Of a stretch of 64,000 nt of DNA, positions 60,383 through 64,000 are shown piece after piece. The notes under the pieces were generated by a model. It made no database searches. It saw only the letters and a list, made by a program, of their open reading frames with translations, and was not told the DNA's origin. Origin of the DNA: Epilithonimonas tenax DSM 16811 (lineage in GTDB: Bacteria > Bacteroidota > Bacteroidia > Flavobacteriales > Weeksellaceae); assembly GCF_000428485.1 (NCBI RefSeq), contig NZ_AUAA01000020.1, positions 1-64,000 of the forward strand. The letters run 5' to 3'. Position 1 is the stretch's first letter; each line of letters opens with the position of its first letter. The translations under genes and the position numbers were made by a program.

Positions 60383-63300
60383 TTATTTTAATAAAACCAT
60401 TTTTTCAATTGCCGTTGCGCTTCCGGAGCATTTCTCCTGATTTTGGCTGCGTGCAAATATCTTAAAAATATAAGTACCTTTTCCAACCGTGTCTCCAAAA
60501 TCATCTTTTCCATCCCATTCTATGGCCTGTCTTGGTGTTCTGAAACCTTCCAGAAATGGTTCTGCAGTGATACTTGTGGACAGTGTTCTTACAATTTTTC
60601 CTGTGATCGTATAGATCTGCACATTGACGTCCAGGATGTCATCACAATTATGCTCAAACTGTACATAGGTTTTGTTGGTGAAGGGATTTGGCCAGTTGAG
60701 AAGTCTGTTTACTGTCAGTTTTTTCTCGGTCTCGTCTTTTACTACAAAGTTTAACGTAGAGGACGTGGAATTATTGTTGATATCCCAAACTTTAAACACC
60801 AACTGATGTTCGCCTGGTGTCAAGCCTTTCAAGGGGAAGGTTACAGACCCTTTCTGATAATCTTTTAAATCTGTAAAACTACAGCCATTACCGTCTCCAG
60901 CAGAGAAGTAATCATTCACAGAGGTCGTGTTGATAATATCTCCATCCAGAATAAATGTGATATCATGACCAATCCCCGCTCCCGTAGAATTGATTCCAAA
61001 ATTATCTTTCACACAGGCTAAAAGCATTGGGTTTTGATCTGTGATACCGCCGTTTGCAAAGTTGGTATTGTTCATATAAAGGTGGACTCCAGGCGCTTCA
61101 GAATCGTTGATTCCATCCGGGTTGATATCCCCTACGATCTGTGCCTGATTTGCAAATACATCGTGCGCATTTACTTTTGCATCGATGAAGTTATCCGCGT
61201 AAGCCAAAATCCTTCCTTTTACTGGCTGTCCAGTAGTTGGGTCGGTAGGTATTTCGTAATTAATGTCTTTTGGGACGTAGAATTCTACAGTATAATTACC
61301 ATTTTCAACTTTTCCTGACGCTTTTACGATAGCACTAGGTTCTTCTACAAAAGAGTAGATCATATCCACATATGGTGGTTTTGTTTTGTCTAACTTGTCA
61401 TTATTCAAAGTTGTTTTTGTGATTTTTTTATCAAAAATATTGATAGCAATTCGCCCATTGAAGGTGGTGTCCAAGGTTCCATTTGGCTTTGTAACTTGGC
61501 CTTTGATGGTTACAAAATCTAATGCACGTATTTTACCAGCAACGGGTGTTTCGATATTGTCAATTTTTAACAGCCTTTTGGGTCTGCTCATTTTCATAGC
61601 AGGATCACCAAGATAATTAACTTTCAGATGCTCAGGGGTTGAGTTATATAGATTAAAATACCGGTTTTTCGTGAGTAGGTACGCATCGCCTAGAGGTAGG
61701 AAGTCGTCATTATATAATTTGAATAGATTATCTGTAAAAGGTAAAGTGAATTTTCTTCCGTAGTCTACACTTATTTTCCGGCTGGAAGTAATCATCGTTG
61801 CGGCACCACCGGTTTCCAGCTTCATCACCTGCTCGCCCACGGAATTTGTATTGGGCTCGTCCCACAAAGTAAATTCACATGTAATAGTAGAAACCAAAGG
61901 AAATCTGCTATAGACACCAGTGAAATTATTAAAACTCTGAACTTCTGTAGACGATATCACTCTTTCCTGAGCCCAACTGTTGATACCTCCGTGTCCGAAA
62001 TAAAATAAATACAAACTATTGCCAATATCATTGGAAATTGCTTGGTTTACTTGTGGATATCTTTGCCCGCCCGCATTGGTGACTGCCGGGAATGCGTCAA
62101 GATAAAGTTTCTTCACGTTATATTCTGGTTTGTCTGTGTTTCCTTCAAAATTCTGCTTTACAGTATAATCTACAAGATTATGAAATGGAGCAGGGATGCT
62201 ATAGGGTCCACTGCCATGAGAGTCGTCATCTGCTACAAAATCCAGCTTCATCCTCCATTCACCAAATGGATTAGATTGTCCTGGCAAAGCATTGTAGTAA
62301 GCTAATGTTTTGTCCAGCATAGTTTTAGCTTCTGCTAGATTACTTGCAGGCATCCTTCCTATGGGTAGATCTGGTAATATTTGAGTAATCTTTGGACTGC
62401 TTTGTGGTGAGGTCATCACAAAATAATCATCTGTTACAAAAGAGCCTTCCAGATCTGCACTGAACTCACTTTGATAACTTGGGATGACATCAGTATTGCG
62501 GGCAATCCTGTTTTTAAAATCGTAAGAGGTATCGCCTAATAAGAACACATACTTAAGAGACTTCGATGGGGTATTCAGCTTTGTGACAAAGTCTCTGATA
62601 GCTGTAATATCCTTGCTGCCGCTACTGAACTCGTTATATATCTTATTCACATCTACAACCTGAACATTAAAACCACTTACTGACTGATGGTATGCGGCAA
62701 GTCTCTGTGCCTGAGTGATATATGAAGGTTGTGTGACAATCAAGTAATCTACATTCTTAAGGCTTGAGAGATCCTGATTATCGATTCTGCCTACAAAATT
62801 GGGTTCGAAAGCAGCAGTATTTTTAAATGCAGCAAATTCATTATTGAAAAAAGTATTGTTGGCTATGTATCCGAAGTTGAACGTGCTGTTTTGTGGGTTT
62901 TTATTAACTACTTTTTTTGCATTTGTGATATCTGATACATCCCAAACCTGATCAATGCCAGCTGCATTCGTGATAGAAAAGCCGTATAAATCTCCAGTAC
63001 CTTCAATAATATCAAACGCTCTAAAATTCATTTGGGTATTGTTGAAATTCAGATCCTCCTTATACTGTACTTCTGCAAAATCAAAGTAAAATTTAGCATT
63101 GGGATTGGCACTGATATTCGTAGTGTAAGTAAACTTAAAACTAGTTCCACTTTGATTGGTCAAGGTTCCATAACGGGGCAATTGTACAAAACTTTTAGCA
63201 TCAGATCTAACTGGATCTTCTCTTTTTTCCCCATTGAGATCGGTCGTAATTTTAGCAGACTGGGCATCAAAGCCAATCACCTGCGTTTTGAAACGAATCA

Positions 63301-64000
63301 CATCATCCGTCTGTATAGGACTTCTGGTATTAAAGATGATTTCTCGATTCCCAGAAATGACATCGCCAGTCCAGAGTCTTCCTAGTTTTACCAGATTGAA
63401 TTTTTCTTCATTGATAAATTGATAATCGTCATATCTGGTAATAAGATCTTGTGGTAAAGGATTATCTGTTGTCTGAACCCTTTTCCCAGCACCAATATCA
63501 AAGTTGATAAAGTAGTAGGAAAAATCTTCGTAAATATTTACAAAATGATCAGTGGGATAGTCCCTAGTGTCTGTTCTTTTGTTTCCATTCCCATTGTTGA
63601 AATCGTAAAGATTATACCCATGAGGACCTTGCGCATAAAAAAGCGCGTAATCATCATTATTCCATACGCCATCCTCTTCCCCAATGACCTGGATGGCATC
63701 TTCCTGCAATGCGCTGTAGCGGTTGTCCTGGTTGAACTCAGGTAGCATTAATCCGCCATTGCCGTAAATTCTGAAATTTTTTGGATTAACGTTGGCCGGG
63801 TTGATGCCATTTTGCTGTAAAAACTGTTTAGTTATTTTGAAAATCCCAGACTTGTCCACTTTTATTTTATAAAAAGTACCGGATTTTAGAGGATTATCTG
63901 TCGTGCCAAGTTTGTTGTTGCCATTTTTATGGAGGGAAGATGCTTTAACATTCGTCTGGTTGATACTAAAAGAGACTAGCCGGTAGATGTTATTATTCTC
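60383..64000 (-). CDS. porU: Type IX secretion system sortase PorU (5' end outside window)
   Basis: The visible part is 1205 residues and remains open to the window edge; the apparent GTG start at 63859 is internal, since F-Y-K-I-K-V-D-K-S-G-I-F-K-I reads straight through it. It is a gingipain-type C25 cysteine peptidase. The catalytic His codon is at 61991-61993 in F-G-H-G-G and the Cys codon at 61877-61879 in T-I-T-C-E-F. PorU cuts the C-terminal signal off type IX cargo and joins the protein to surface lipopolysaccharide. Its own C-terminal domain (N-W-P-N-P-F-T-N-K-T) resembles a sorting domain. Confidence 0.95.
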   Translation of the reverse strand, partial: ENNNIYRLVSFSINQTNVKASSLHKNGNNKLGTTDNPLKSGTFYKIKVDKSGIFKITKQFLQQNGINPANVNPKNFRIYGNGGLMLPEFNQDNRYSALQEDAIQVIGEEDGVWNNDDYALFYAQGPHGYNLYDFNNGNGNKRTDTRDYPTDHFVNIYEDFSYYFINFDIGAGKRVQTTDNPLPQDLITRYDDYQFINEEKFNLVKLGRLWTGDVISGNREIIFNTRSPIQTDDVIRFKTQVIGFDAQSAKITTDLNGEKREDPVRSDAKSFVQLPRYGTLTNQSGTSFKFTYTTNISANPNAKFYFDFAEVQYKEDLNFNNTQMNFRAFDIIEGTGDLYGFSITNAAGIDQVWDVSDITNAKKVVNKNPQNSTFNFGYIANNTFFNNEFAAFKNTAAFEPNFVGRIDNQDLSSLKNVDYLIVTQPSYITQAQRLAAYHQSVSGFNVQVVDVNKIYNEFSSGSKDITAIRDFVTKLNTPSKSLKYVFLLGDTSYDFKNRIARNTDVIPSYQSEFSADLEGSFVTDDYFVMTSPQSSPKITQILPDLPIGRMPASNLAEAKTMLDKTLAYYNALPGQSNPFGEWRMKLDFVADDDSHGSGPYSIPAPFHNLVDYTVKQNFEGNTDKPEYNVKKLYLDAFPAVTNAGGQRYPQVNQAISNDIGNSLYLFYFGHGGINSWAQERVISSTEVQSFNNFTGVYSRFPLVSTITCEFTLWDEPNTNSVGEQVMKLETGGAATMITSSRKISVDYGRKFTLPFTDNLFKLYNDDFLPLGDAYLLTKNRYFNLYNSTPEHLKVNYLGDPAMKMSRPKRLLKIDNIETPVAGKIRALDFVTIKGQVTKPNGTLDTTFNGRIAINIFDKKITKTTLNNDKLDKTKPPYVDMIYSFVEEPSAIVKASGKVENGNYTVEFYVPKDINYEIPTDPTTGQPVKGRILAYADNFIDAKVNAHDVFANQAQIVGDINPDGINDSEAPGVHLYMNNTNFANGGITDQNPMLLACVKDNFGINSTGAGIGHDITFILDGDIINTTSVNDYFSAGDGNGCSFTDLKDYQKGSVTFPLKGLTPGEHQLVFKVWDINNNSTSSTLNFVVKDETEKKLTVNRLLNWPNPFTNKTYVQFEHNCDDILDVNVQIYTITGKIVRTLSTSITAEPFLEGFRTPRQAIEWDGKDDFGDTVGKGTYIFKIFARSQNQEKCSGSATAIEKMVLLK

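Overview
The window looks like a chromosomal stretch from a Flavobacteriia member of the Weeksellaceae, close to Chryseobacterium or Epilithonimonas. That placement is inference. It rests on AT-rich DNA, gliding and type IX secretion genes (gldF, gldG, porU, porV), a secreted protease with a type IX C-terminal sorting domain, a GLPGLI-family protein, a transketolase split into two genes, and repeated TAnnTTTG promoter elements typical of Bacteroidetes. I saw no rRNA, tRNA or CRISPR array.

Layout. 1-2.4 kb: the end of an IS5-type transposase, then a membrane-anchored barnase-like RNase, its barstar inhibitor, an acetyltransferase overlapping barstar, and a DinB-like protein. 2.4-7.4 kb (minus): hemJ-like, gldF, gldG and lnt, with palindromic repeats between members. 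7.7-12.4 kb: secreted metalloprotease, SAM hydrolase-family protein, PhoH-like ATPase and a small outer-membrane barrel. 12.5-18.7 kb (plus): split transketolase, a repeat-rich 0.8 kb gap, a PLP deaminase-like enzyme, a LysM glucosaminidase and hemL. 18.8-26.7 kb: Old Yellow Enzyme, DUF1569, a decayed gene, pyrG, GLPGLI protein, yidC and a TrmH-like methyltransferase. 26.7-32.1 kb (minus): FAD oxidoreductase, rsmE, four-helix-bundle protein, DUF808, two unknown proteins and tsaD. 32.1-39.1 kb: tamB-like giant gene, Lrp regulator, unknown membrane protein, HupE-like protein and DUF6702. 39.5-49.4 kb: TPR/LuxR regulator, radA with a 55-codon gene and acpH, a His-tailed FKBP, pepD, a frameshifted yiaA-like gene, ahcY and fabF. 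49.7-55.6 kb (minus): an RND efflux operon. 55.7-64 kb: a small unknown gene, a phosphopantetheinyl transferase, a FUSC membrane protein, porV, and porU running off the window end.

Functional links. PorU and PorV form the attachment and sorting complex of type IX secretion, and the 7.7 kb protease is a probable client. GldF and GldG are the membrane parts of the gliding-associated ABC transporter. Lnt next to them completes lipoproteins, a class common in gliding and secretion machinery. YidC, TamB, Lnt and the small barrel all concern envelope biogenesis. HemL and the HemJ-like protein both concern heme.

Most of the window is ordinary core genome. The accessory signals are the barnase/barstar/GNAT cluster beside a transposase end, several families of intergenic palindromic repeats, and a few decayed or frameshifted genes. 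I found no clearly new multi-gene system. The most distinctive items are the barnase with a natural cysteine pair at positions equivalent to 43 and 80, a SAM hydrolase-family protein lacking the usual triad His, tsaD/tamB start codons five bases apart, and the yiaA-like frameshift.
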